A stretch of DNA of 64,000 nucleotides from Fervidibacter canadensis (GTDB lineage: Bacteria; Armatimonadota; Fervidibacteria; Fervidibacterales; Fervidibacteraceae). A program made the position numbers and the translations under genes. The DNA is taken from the NCBI GenBank assembly GCA_041446545.1, contig JBGOEJ010000003.1, positions 110,818-174,817 of the forward strand. The letters run 5' to 3'. Of this stretch, positions 15,963 through 23,242 are shown in pieces. The notes below the pieces were generated by a model that saw only the letters and a list, made by a program, of their open reading frames with translations, made no database searches and was not told the origin of the DNA. How positions within the stretch are numbered: the first letter of the stretch is position 1; every line of letters begins with the position of its first letter.

Positions 15963-16804
15963 CGTCGCTCCGCTCCTTTCGGAAAGGTCAGCGATTTTCG
16001 CAAGGAAGCGTCCAGCACTTGCACCTTCCCTTGACGCAACCATCGCTCTGGCAAAGTCAACTTCAATTCCGCCGCTTTCCGCCGTCGCAGAGAGGCGATG
16101 ACTTGCCCTTGAACTTCCTCAAAGGTTTTCCGCTCCGCTGGAATCCGCTCTTCCAACTTCACGATGACCCATTCACCGTCCAACGGGACGGGAGGGCTAA
16201 ACTCACCGACTTTCAACTTCCGCACGACGGCTTGCAACTTTGGGTGCAAATCCTGCACAGCAATGATGCCCATGTCGCCACCATGTTGACGGGTGGCGGG
16301 GTTGACGGAAAAGTGACGGGCAAGGTCGGCAAAGTTCGTCCCATTGCGCAGCCGAAGGGCTTGATAAATGGCTTCGGCGTTCTCTTTGCTCTCCAAAGTG
16401 ATGTCGCGCAGGCGGATTCGTTCGGGGCGTTCAAACTCCTCCCGATGCGCCTCAAAGTAACGGCGGGCTTCTCCCTCACTGACCTCCGCCATCGCCCATG
16501 CCAGTTTTTCCAAAAGCAACTCCGTCTCCACGAGGTGGCGAGGCGTGGAAGGCGGGAAGCGGGTTTTCAAGGCGTTCTGCACTTCGGCATCGCTGACGGT
16601 GATGCCTCGCTCTTGCGCCTTTGCTTTTGCCAGTTTCCAAAGGAGCAACTCTCTCAGGGTCGCCGCTCCATAGCGTTCCCAAAGGGCTTGGCGCAACTCC
16701 CGTTCCGTCACGACGACGCCATCGGCGCGGGCAACGGGACGGTCACGCCCTTGACAACCCACTAACAGCACCAAACCGAAAAGGGCAAACAGCCGACGAG
16801 CCAT
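15959..16804 (-). CDS. PpiC/SurA-type peptidyl-prolyl isomerase lipoprotein
   Basis: 281 aa from ATG 16804. N-terminus RRLFALFGLVLLVGC is a lipoprotein signal peptide with Cys near residue 17, so the protein should be membrane-anchored outside the cytoplasm. A SurA-like N-terminal chaperone helix set (about 35-120) is followed by a parvulin domain: RIRLRDITLESKENAEAIY, NFADLARHFSVNPATRQHGGDMGI, VRKLKVGEFSPPVPLDGEWVIVKLEER. Likely assists folding of exported proteins, like PrsA/SurA. Overlaps the TPR gene downstream by four bases. Confidence 0.9.
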   Translation of the reverse strand: MARRLFALFGLVLLVGCQGRDRPVARADGVVVTERELRQALWERYGAATLRELLLWKLAKAKAQERGITVSDAEVQNALKTRFPPSTPRHLVETELLLEKLAWAMAEVSEGEARRYFEAHREEFERPERIRLRDITLESKENAEAIYQALRLRNGTNFADLARHFSVNPATRQHGGDMGIIAVQDLHPKLQAVVRKLKVGEFSPPVPLDGEWVIVKLEERIPAERKTFEEVQGQVIASLRRRKAAELKLTLPERWLRQGKVQVLDASLRKSLTFPKGAERR

Positions 16805-16820
16805 CGTCCAACGCCCTCGC

Positions 16821-16848
16821 TTGACAGGATAAGTCGGTGTCGCAAAAT
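16821..16848 (+). promoter_or_regulatory. Putative rplU-rpmA promoter
   Basis: TTGACA (16821-16826), 16-bp spacer, CAAAAT (16843-16848). Perfect -35, four of six -10 positions. Leader of about 45 bases to the rplU start. Lies in the divergent gap with the PpiC gene. Confidence 0.55.
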
Positions 16849-16899
16849 TAGCATGCCACTTCATCCCGACGACGCCACCTCTCAAGGGGGTTCACCGAC

Positions 16900-17238
16900 A
16901 TGGAACTTGTCCAGTCCATTCGTGCCGTCATTGAGACAGGCGGAAAACAGTATGAAGTTGCGCCAGGGACAATCGTTCGGGTGGAGAAATTGGAAATCGC
17001 TGAGGGCGAAACTTTTGAGACCGACCGCGTGCTTTTGGTTCGCACGCCTGAGCAAGTCCTCGTCGGCACGCCTTATGTGCCCGGCGCTAAAGTCGTCGCT
17101 AAAGTCCGCCGACATGGGCGCGGTCCGAAAATCATCGTCTTCAAGTTCAAGCCCAAAAAGCGCTACATGCGCAAGAAGGGGCATCGCCAATGGTTCACCG
17201 AGTTGCAAATTGAGCGCATTGAAGTGCCCAGCGGTTGA
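16900..17238 (+). CDS. rplU: 50S ribosomal protein L21
   Basis: 112 aa. AVIETGGKQYEVAPGTIVRVEKL, PYVPGAKVVAKV, and the C-terminal VFKFKPKKRYMRKKGHRQWFTELQI are diagnostic. Extended by about 8 residues at the N-terminus relative to most homologues; the internal methionine is not available, so the annotated ATG is kept. Followed by rpmA after 169 bp, where Firmicutes often carry a ysxB gene; here only an 18-codon frame (17274-17330) is seen, too short to call. Confidence 0.97.
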   Translation: MELVQSIRAVIETGGKQYEVAPGTIVRVEKLEIAEGETFETDRVLLVRTPEQVLVGTPYVPGAKVVAKVRRHGRGPKIIVFKFKPKKRYMRKKGHRQWFTELQIERIEVPSG

Positions 17239-17407
17239 GGCAAAAAAGAAGATGCTCAATGGGGCGACGACCTATGTCCAATGACCGACGAAGGCTCATT
17301 ACTGTCAAAGGCAAAGTTGCGGGCGAGTAAACCATCCAGACCGATGAACCCTTTCCCTTGCCGCAAGCGATAGAGCGTTAGACTTAGAACGACGGAGGTG
17401 AGAAAGG

Positions 17408-17668
17408 ATGGCGCACAAGAAATCGGGTGGCGCCAGCAAGAACGGGCGCGATAGCCGCTCCAAGCGGTTGGGCGTGAAAGCCTACGGCGGTGAGTTTGTC
17501 AAAGCGGGCTATGTGCTCGTCCGTCAACGGGGGACGCGCTTTTTGCCCGGACGCAATGTCGGCATGGGCAACGATTACACCCTGTTTGCCCTGACCGACG
17601 GCGTCGTCGTCTATGACCGCAAGGGCGATAAGGTGCGCGTGAATGTCTTGCCCGCCCCGACGGCTTAA
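17408..17668 (+). CDS. rpmA: 50S ribosomal protein L27
   Basis: 86 aa. MAHKKSGGASKNGRDSRSKRLGVKAYGGE is the classical N-terminus, with the tail that reaches the peptidyl transferase centre; there is no cleavable N-terminal leader of the Firmicute type. GGAGGTGAGAAAGG gives a strong ribosome binding site. Confidence 0.98.
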   Translation: MAHKKSGGASKNGRDSRSKRLGVKAYGGEFVKAGYVLVRQRGTRFLPGRNVGMGNDYTLFALTDGVVVYDRKGDKVRVNVLPAPTA

Positions 17669-17673
17669 ACGAC

Positions 17674-17690
17674 CGCCGCTAAAAGCGGCG
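17674..17690 (+). terminator. Hairpin after rpmA, possible attenuator or terminator
   Basis: CGCCGCT-AAA-AGCGGCG, a perfect seven-pair stem with a 3-base loop. It is not followed by a T run, so intrinsic termination would be weak; it may instead protect the ribosomal mRNA 3' end or limit read-through into the aspartyl-protease pair. Confidence 0.4.
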
Positions 17691-17706
17691 AAGGAGTGTG
17701 ACAGTC

Positions 17707-17940
17707 ATGCCCGAAGACATCGTCCTCATCCCTGAAACTGAAAAGCAATATCCCGATGAGTGGCTGCTCTTTGAGATCGTGGAACTGGACGAACAAGGGT
17801 CGCCGTTGCGGGGGCGCCTTCTGGCGCACTCGCCCGACCGAAGCGTCATAGACGAGATGCTCTTGAAGACCCGCCCGACACGCTTTTACATCGTCTGGAC
17901 GGGCGAAATCAAGGGGATTTTCGTGCTATGCGCCAAATAG
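17707..17940 (+). CDS. Small hypothetical protein paired with the aspartyl protease
   Basis: 77 aa from ATG 17707 (GGAG 10 bases upstream; GTG 17698 is too close to that site). Reads DEWLLFEIVELDEQGSPLRGRLLAHS, then a helix DRSVIDEMLLKTRP and strand TRFYIVWTGEI. Its 3' end overlaps the retropepsin-like gene by 13 bases, so the two are coupled. No function can be assigned; the pairing suggests a partner or substrate of the protease. Confidence 0.65.
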   Translation: MPEDIVLIPETEKQYPDEWLLFEIVELDEQGSPLRGRLLAHSPDRSVIDEMLLKTRPTRFYIVWTGEIKGIFVLCAK

Positions 17941-18329
17941 TGCGAGTGCCCTTTTTAGCGACGGCGCCGTTGTTGGTCATCCAGTGCTTCGTCTGGCGCG
18001 GGAATGGGATGGGTGTCCTGCGGATGGCAGTGGACACTGGCTCTTCGTTCGTGATTATCAAACCCGAAATTCTGCTGACTCTGGGCTACGACCTGACGGT
18101 AGCGCGCCCGATGACGATTTACGGCATCCACGCCCAAGCCCTCACCGCCCCTCAGGTGACGCTGGAACGGTTCGGAGTCATCGGGGCGGAAGAAGCAAAT
18201 GTGGATCGCTTGGCGCTAAGCCTTCCGCCCCAAGTGGGGTTGGATGGCTTGGTCGGGTTGAGTTCCTTGCAGCGCTTCTCGCTGGTCACCTTCAACTTTT
18301 CGGACAACTCCCTGACGCTGCAGCGGTGA
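17928..18329 (+). CDS. Retropepsin-like aspartyl protease family protein
   Basis: 133 aa. The active-site motif MAVDTGSSFVIIKPEIL (Asp-Thr-Gly) near residue 36 with the flap and a second hydrophobic-hydrophobic-Gly element (DGLVGLSSLQRF) define a single-domain retroviral-type aspartyl protease, active as a dimer. No signal peptide. Downstream partner of a 77-aa protein of unknown function. Biological substrate unknown. Confidence 0.8.
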   Translation: MRQIVRVPFLATAPLLVIQCFVWRGNGMGVLRMAVDTGSSFVIIKPEILLTLGYDLTVARPMTIYGIHAQALTAPQVTLERFGVIGAEEANVDRLALSLPPQVGLDGLVGLSSLQRFSLVTFNFSDNSLTLQR

Positions 18330-18392
18330 CCTTGCCGACCCCTTGCGTCCCTTGCCCGCATTTTTCTGTTGCACCTCTGAGGTGACTTAGTG

Positions 18393-19673
18393 ATGCACTT
18401 TGTGGATGAGGCGGTCATTCATGTCAAGGCGGGAGATGGGGGCAACGGGTGTGTGGCTTTTCGGCGGGAGAAATTCGTCCCGCATGGCGGTCCTGCGGGG
18501 GGCGATGGCGGTCGGGGTGGGCATGTCATCTTGCTCGCCGACCCGTCAGTGAAAACCCTCGTGGACTTGCACTTGCAACGGACTTACAAAGCCGAGAACG
18601 GTCAGCATGGGCAAGGCAGCCACAAGCATGGGGCGGATGGCAGAGATTTGGTCATCCGCGTGCCTGTCGGGACGGTCGTTTACGACGCGGAGACAGGCGA
18701 GTTGATTGCCGATTTGGTGAAGGCAGGACAAAGGGTCATCGTCGCACGGGGCGGTCGGGGCGGTCGGGGCAACGCTGCCTTTGCCACTCCCACGCGTCAA
18801 ACACCTGTCTTTGCCGAGTTGGGCGAACCGGGCGAGGAACGGACTTTGCGGTTGGAGTTGAAGTTGCTCGCTGATGTGGGCATCATCGGTTACCCGAATG
18901 TCGGCAAATCTACCCTCATCAGCCGCATCAGTGCTGCCCGTCCCAAAATCGCCGAATATCCCTTTACGACCCTCGTGCCCAACTTAGGGACGGTGCGGGT
19001 GGACAACTTCAGTTTTGTCGTGGCGGATTTGCCCGGCTTGATTGAGGGCGCCCATAAAGGCGTCGGTTTGGGGCATCAGTTTTTGCGCCACGCCGAACGG
19101 ACTTCCCTCCTTTTGCACATGGTGGACATCGCTGCCGTAGAAGGGCGCGACCCTATCCGCGACTTTGAGACCATCAACGAGGAGTTGCGCCTTTACAACC
19201 CTGAACTGGCGAAAAAGCCTCAAATCGTCGTCGCCAACAAAATAGACTTGCCCAATGCCCATGAAAACTTGCAGCGCTGCTTGCCCTATTGGCGTCAACG
19301 AGGTTATGAAGTGTTCGCCATCTCCGCCTTGACAGGTGAAGGGATTGAACCCCTCGTCTATCGGATGGCAGAGTTGGTGAAAGCGATGCAGCCGACGGCT
19401 TCTTCGCCCGAGGCATCCGACGAAATCATCGTCGCCCCGCCCAAGCGAGCCGAAGCACCCTTGACGATTGAACAGCGGGATGAAGAGACTTGGCTCGTGC
19501 AAGGAGGTGAAGTGGAGCGGCTCACACGGCTCATCAATGCGTCGCACCCGCAAGCCTTGGCGGAAATCAAAGAGCGCCTCCTTCGGCACGGCATCTGGAA
19601 AGCCCTCCGAAAAGCGGGAGTGAAAGCAGGCGACCGCATCATCGTCAACGGGTTGGAGTTGACGATGGATTGA
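18393..19673 (+). CDS. obg: GTPase Obg
   Basis: 426 aa from ATG 18393 (GAGGTGA upstream; GTG 18390 possible). Obg fold FVDEAVIHVKAGDGGNGCVAFRREK at the N-terminus, glycine-rich loops, G domain with G1 GYPNVGKST, G3 DLPG, G4 NKIDLP, and a C-terminal OCT domain (from about residue 360: TWLVQGGEVERLTRLIN). Role in 50S assembly and stress response. The gene follows L21 and L27, as in many bacteria. Confidence 0.97.
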   Translation: MHFVDEAVIHVKAGDGGNGCVAFRREKFVPHGGPAGGDGGRGGHVILLADPSVKTLVDLHLQRTYKAENGQHGQGSHKHGADGRDLVIRVPVGTVVYDAETGELIADLVKAGQRVIVARGGRGGRGNAAFATPTRQTPVFAELGEPGEERTLRLELKLLADVGIIGYPNVGKSTLISRISAARPKIAEYPFTTLVPNLGTVRVDNFSFVVADLPGLIEGAHKGVGLGHQFLRHAERTSLLLHMVDIAAVEGRDPIRDFETINEELRLYNPELAKKPQIVVANKIDLPNAHENLQRCLPYWRQRGYEVFAISALTGEGIEPLVYRMAELVKAMQPTASSPEASDEIIVAPPKRAEAPLTIEQRDEETWLVQGGEVERLTRLINASHPQALAEIKERLLRHGIWKALRKAGVKAGDRIIVNGLELTMD

Positions 19674-19676
19674 GCG

Positions 19677-21224
19677 TTAAGGCTTTTGGCTTGCCTTTTC
19701 AAGCCCTTGCTCCATCGCTTCGTCCAGCAATCGCCACGCCTCGTCTTTCGTCTGCACCCGCCCATCCAAGATGGCTTCTTCCACCAAGCGCAAGGCTTGA
19801 CCGACGAGGGGCGAAGGTCCGATGCCATAGCGCTCCATGATTTCGTGTCCTGTCACCAACCGAGGTCGCTGGCGCATCTTTTGCAGGGCAAAGTAAGTTT
19901 CCAACAGGCGGCGCAAGACAAAGTAGTGACGCTGGCGATGTTCGTCCGTCATCGCTGCCCCCCGCGTCGCCATCAAATCGGCTGCCGATAACGCCACGCA
20001 GTAAATGCCCGCCAAATCGCCGAGGTCACGCCAAAAGCGCCGCAGGGCGCGCTCCGTCAAGTGGCGGGCGCCTGCCAACGAGACGGGGCGCATGTGGTAT
20101 CGCACCAAACTGACGATAATGCCTTGCTCCCGCCGAGACAAGCGCAACCGTTGGCAAATCCCTTCCGCCTTTTCAGCCCCCACTTTCTCATGCCCGTAAA
20201 AATGCACCGAGCCATCGTCGCCGACCGTCATCGTTTCGGGTTTGCCGATGTCGTGCAAGAGCGTCGCAAACTTGACGACCCAAACACCCGTGCGCCGATA
20301 ACCAAAGCGCTCATTGAAAGTGTCCCGCACCTGCGAAAGGAGTGCGTTGAACTCGTCGTCTTCCGTCTCCCCTCGCAGCACGCGCTCTATTTGCCGAACG
20401 GCTTCCAGCGTGTGGCAAAAGCCGTCCAAGTGATGGTAGCCAGCAGCAGGCACTTCTTTCAGCGGCATCAATTCGGGCAGCAAAAAAGTCAGCACGCTAA
20501 CTTCGTCCATCAAGGCGAGCATCTCGGCGGCTTGCGGCGTTTGGAAAATCTGCGCCAGTTCCATCGTCAACCGTTCAGGTGCGGCACTGAGCAACAAGGG
20601 TGCCGCTTCAGCGAGGGCGACTTTCGTTTCAGCGGCGATAGCAAAACCTAAAGTGGCAGCAAAGCGAAAAGCCCGCAAGATGCGAACAGGGTCATCTTGC
20701 AACGCCCGTTTGTGTGTCAGCACCAGCACGCCCTCTGCGATATGTCGCAACCCATTCAGAGGGTCAAGGATGGGGGCTTCGCCGTGTTGCGTTAGTTCAA
20801 CGGCGTCAACGGCGAGGGCATTGCAGGTGAAATCTCGGCGACGCAAATCGCTTTCCAGGTCGCCTTGAAGTTCCGTGAAGTCGGCGACAGCATCAGGGTT
20901 GTCTTCCGACCATCGGGCTAATCGCACCGTCGGCAAGTCATCGTGCAACCGAACGACCCGCCCGCCCACTCGCTTCGCCAACTGCTCCACAAAAGGAAGC
21001 GGGTCGGAAGAAACGGCGAAATCCATCTCCAGCGACTGGCGATGAGCGATTAGCAATTGGTCACCAGTCACCAGTCGCCAGTCGCCAGTCGCTACAAAAT
21101 CCCGTAGCCAGCCGCCGACGAGGTAAAGGCGCAAACGATGTTGGTTAGCGAGGGTTGCCGCCGCTTTCACCAACTGCGCCAGCGGTTCGGGCATTTGGTC
21201 AAGGCGCAAGCGCTTTACCGTCAT
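19677..21224 (-). CDS. tRNA CCA nucleotidyltransferase / poly(A) polymerase family with HD domain
   Basis: 515 aa. Nucleotidyltransferase head LYLVGGWLRDF (near residue 36) with catalytic carboxylates in MDFAVSSD, RDFTCNALAVD and DPLNGLRHIAEGVLVL, basic RILRAFRFAATLGF, and an HD phosphohydrolase domain (LLHDIGKPETMTVGDDGSVHFYGHEKVGAEKAEGI). Adds or repairs CCA ends on tRNA; needed here because tRNA-Val at 37006 lacks an encoded CCA. About 15 extra residues (ATGDWRLVTGDQ) separate the GGxxR motif from the DxD motif and come from a heptamer repeat. Start has no clear alternative. Convergent with obg (3-bp gap). Confidence 0.9.
   Translation of the reverse strand: MTVKRLRLDQMPEPLAQLVKAAATLANQHRLRLYLVGGWLRDFVATGDWRLVTGDQLLIAHRQSLEMDFAVSSDPLPFVEQLAKRVGGRVVRLHDDLPTVRLARWSEDNPDAVADFTELQGDLESDLRRRDFTCNALAVDAVELTQHGEAPILDPLNGLRHIAEGVLVLTHKRALQDDPVRILRAFRFAATLGFAIAAETKVALAEAAPLLLSAAPERLTMELAQIFQTPQAAEMLALMDEVSVLTFLLPELMPLKEVPAAGYHHLDGFCHTLEAVRQIERVLRGETEDDEFNALLSQVRDTFNERFGYRRTGVWVVKFATLLHDIGKPETMTVGDDGSVHFYGHEKVGAEKAEGICQRLRLSRREQGIIVSLVRYHMRPVSLAGARHLTERALRRFWRDLGDLAGIYCVALSAADLMATRGAAMTDEHRQRHYFVLRRLLETYFALQKMRQRPRLVTGHEIMERYGIGPSPLVGQALRLVEEAILDGRVQTKDEAWRLLDEAMEQGLEKASQKP
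21061..21095 (+). repeat. Heptamer tandem repeat inside the CCA nucleotidyltransferase gene
   Basis: Four exact or near-exact heptamers TCACCAG, TCACCAG, TCGCCAG, TCGCCAG plus a degenerate fifth, TCGCTAC. It sits in frame between the two nucleotide-binding motifs of the enzyme gene. Confidence 0.75.
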
Positions 21225-21239
21225 GGTGCGGTCACCCTT

Positions 21240-21977
21240 TCACTTGGACAGCAATCTGGGCAGGACGGCTTTAGCGATGTCCCAGAGTTGTTTTGCCCGA
21301 TGGAGAAACCCCTGCCAACTTTTTCCCAGCGCCCGATGCCCAAATGGGATGGGCACTTCCACGACCCGAAAATGGGCTCGCAGGGCATCTATCGTCAACG
21401 CCGTCTCCACCGCGTAGCCGTCAGCGATTTGAAGGCGTTCCAACACAGTTCGGCGCAAGGCTCGTTGCCCTGACAAGGGCGCTTGCGGTTGAAAACCTGT
21501 CGCCTTTCGGATTGCCCATGCCGAAAAAGTCTTGACAATTCCGAAGCCTCCACCCTTTGGGTCGGGGGGCGGGGCGGCGATGACCATGTCGGCATCGCCC
21601 CGCCGAACGCACTCCACCAGCGTCCAAAATTTTTCGGCATCGTCGCCGATGTCGGCGTCCGCAAAGAGCACGATGTCGCCCTTCGCTTCCGCGATGCCCC
21701 TCCGCAAAGCAGCCCCTTTGCCGAAGGGACGAGAGAGGCGGAAAACTTTGGTCGCACCCGCTTGGGCGGCGACGGTGGCGGTGTCGTCCTCCGAAGCATC
21801 GTCCACGACAATCAGTTCCCAAGCCCATCCACTTCGCTCCGCCGCCCGCCGCAGAGCGGCAATCGTTTGGGCGATGCGGTCGGCTTCATTGTGGGCGGGA
21901 ATAATGATGGAGATGAGGGGAGCAGGAAAGTCGGATTGCTTAACTTCCAACTGTTCCTCGCTTGCCATCAGCGTCAC
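21240..21977 (-). CDS. Family 2 glycosyltransferase (DPM1/GtrB-like)
   Basis: 245 aa. GT-A fold: PLISIIIPAHNEADRIAQTI, VVDDASEDDT, the metal-binding region LFADADIGDDAEKFW, then GRRALRRTVLERL-type acceptor-loop sequence (SGQRALRRTV). No membrane segments, so it is the soluble type that uses a nucleotide-sugar to glycosylate a lipid phosphate such as polyprenyl phosphate. Its 3' part contacts the CCA gene, its 5' end is 6 bp from the lytic transglycosylase gene, so the three form a reverse-strand cluster. Confidence 0.85.
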   Translation of the reverse strand: MTLMASEEQLEVKQSDFPAPLISIIIPAHNEADRIAQTIAALRRAAERSGWAWELIVVDDASEDDTATVAAQAGATKVFRLSRPFGKGAALRRGIAEAKGDIVLFADADIGDDAEKFWTLVECVRRGDADMVIAAPPPDPKGGGFGIVKTFSAWAIRKATGFQPQAPLSGQRALRRTVLERLQIADGYAVETALTIDALRAHFRVVEVPIPFGHRALGKSWQGFLHRAKQLWDIAKAVLPRLLSK

Positions 21978-21983
21978 GCCCGT

Positions 21984-22937
21984 TTACGGTTGACCGCAGA
22001 GGCGGCGATAAAGGTCCAGCACCTTCTGCACATAGCGGGGCGTGATGCCGTTTTGCGGAATGCCGCCCGCTTTAAGGACGGCGCTTGGACCAGCGTTGTA
22101 AGCCGCCAGCGCTAAGGCGACATCCTTAAAGCGTTCCAACTGCTGTCGCAGATAACGAGCACACCCGTCAATGTTCTGGATGGGGTCGTAAGGGTTGACA
22201 CCCAAGTCAGCCGCTGTTTCGGGTTTGAGTTGCCCTAAGCCAATTTCACCCTTTTTGCCGACAGCGTTGGGACGGAAACTGGACTCACAAGCGATGACGG
22301 CGACAATCAAACGCGGGTCTATCCCATGCCGCAAACCGCAGCGAATGATGGTGCTGGCGATGGCATCAACCTGCTCATCGGTCAAGTTGGGGTTGAAAAA
22401 TTTCACGGCAGCCCGATAATGGGGCAGCAATCGTTGGACTTCGCTTTCTATCGGGCTGAAGGAAGAGCGCAAGCGCGCCTGCAAGGCATTCAAGCCCCGC
22501 GAAGGAAGCGAGCGCTGCCGCCACTCCATCAGGGAGCCTTGTCGGGATGGTTCGGCTTGGGTTTGCGGTGCCAACGGGGTGATGAGGACAGTTGGCATGC
22601 TCGGACGAGTTTCCTTGGGTTCGTCGGGGGCAGGCGGAGAAATTTGCTCCGCCCAAAATTCGCCATTTTCGTTGATGCGATAAAGAGCGATAACGGTCGC
22701 TCCCGTCCGAACCCAATCGGGCAACTTGCTCAAGGGCACATGCAGGTAGGTCATGATTTGTTGGGGCGAAAGGATGGCTAAGGTGGCGCGATGGAGCCCG
22801 ACGATAATGCCCCGAACGCTCCCTTCTATCCGCAGAAGGGGCGGTTTTGATTCGGCAGGCTCTTGGCTCGTCCCTTCCACTGCGACCGCCACCGAAGCCA
22901 TCACCAGCAGCAACGCTAACCATCCGACCCGCAGCAT
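21984..22937 (-). CDS. Lytic transglycosylase with SLT domain
   Basis: 317 aa, secreted: signal peptide VGWLALLLVMASVAVAVEG. Middle region (about 30-110) is beta-rich and unrecognised; a Pro-rich linker follows. The C-terminal SLT domain (about residues 210-315) has GIDPRLIVAVIACESSF with catalytic Glu in the ACESSF motif, KGEIGLGQLKPETAADLGV, and AYNAGPSAVLKAGGIPQNGITPRYVQKVL. Cleaves the MurNAc-GlcNAc bond of peptidoglycan to open space for envelope structures. Divergent from the LysM protein gene at 23243. Confidence 0.92.
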   Translation of the reverse strand: MLRVGWLALLLVMASVAVAVEGTSQEPAESKPPLLRIEGSVRGIIVGLHRATLAILSPQQIMTYLHVPLSKLPDWVRTGATVIALYRINENGEFWAEQISPPAPDEPKETRPSMPTVLITPLAPQTQAEPSRQGSLMEWRQRSLPSRGLNALQARLRSSFSPIESEVQRLLPHYRAAVKFFNPNLTDEQVDAIASTIIRCGLRHGIDPRLIVAVIACESSFRPNAVGKKGEIGLGQLKPETAADLGVNPYDPIQNIDGCARYLRQQLERFKDVALALAAYNAGPSAVLKAGGIPQNGITPRYVQKVLDLYRRLCGQP

Positions 22938-23087
22938 GACAGCCGCCTCCTTGTCGGCTCACCCTTTCGGATGCCTTTGATGATGCCACAACCTCTTTGA
23001 AGGGCAAGGGCTAAACTGCCTCACGGCTCATTTGCCTCTTGCCATTAGAAGGTCGGAGGGAGTGTCAGGTTGCTCCTCTGTTGCAGC

Positions 23088-23126
23088 GGCTATTAGCCAC
23101 GACCCAAATGGCTTTCAGCCGCGACG
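23088..23126 (+). repeat. Two copies of the 17-bp GGCTnnnAGCC motif
   Basis: GGCTATTAGCCACGACC (23088-23104) and GGCTTTCAGCCGCGACG (23110-23126), 5 bp apart, in the 305-bp divergent gap between the transglycosylase and LysM genes. Confidence 0.65.
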
Positions 23127-23169
23127 CACAAAACCTATCCCATGACCTCCCAAACACCCTCTGGAACGG

Positions 23170-23198
23170 TTGACAAAGGCGGTGGGGTGTGGCATAAA
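23170..23198 (+). promoter_or_regulatory. Promoter of the LysM protein gene
   Basis: TTGACA (23170-23175), exactly 17 bp spacer, CATAAA (23193-23198): a near-ideal sigma-70 promoter and the best in the window. Leader is about 38 bases, with GAGGAGG before ATG 23243. This, with the 17-bp repeats, accounts for the 305-bp gap. Confidence 0.65.
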
Positions 23199-23242
23199 CT
23201 GGTCGGTCAATAGCCTGCAGGTGCGACGAGGAGGCGAGCGCC

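Noticed and set aside
17274..17330. 18-codon frame between rplU and rpmA
   Set aside because: Too short and without a ribosome site to call a gene.
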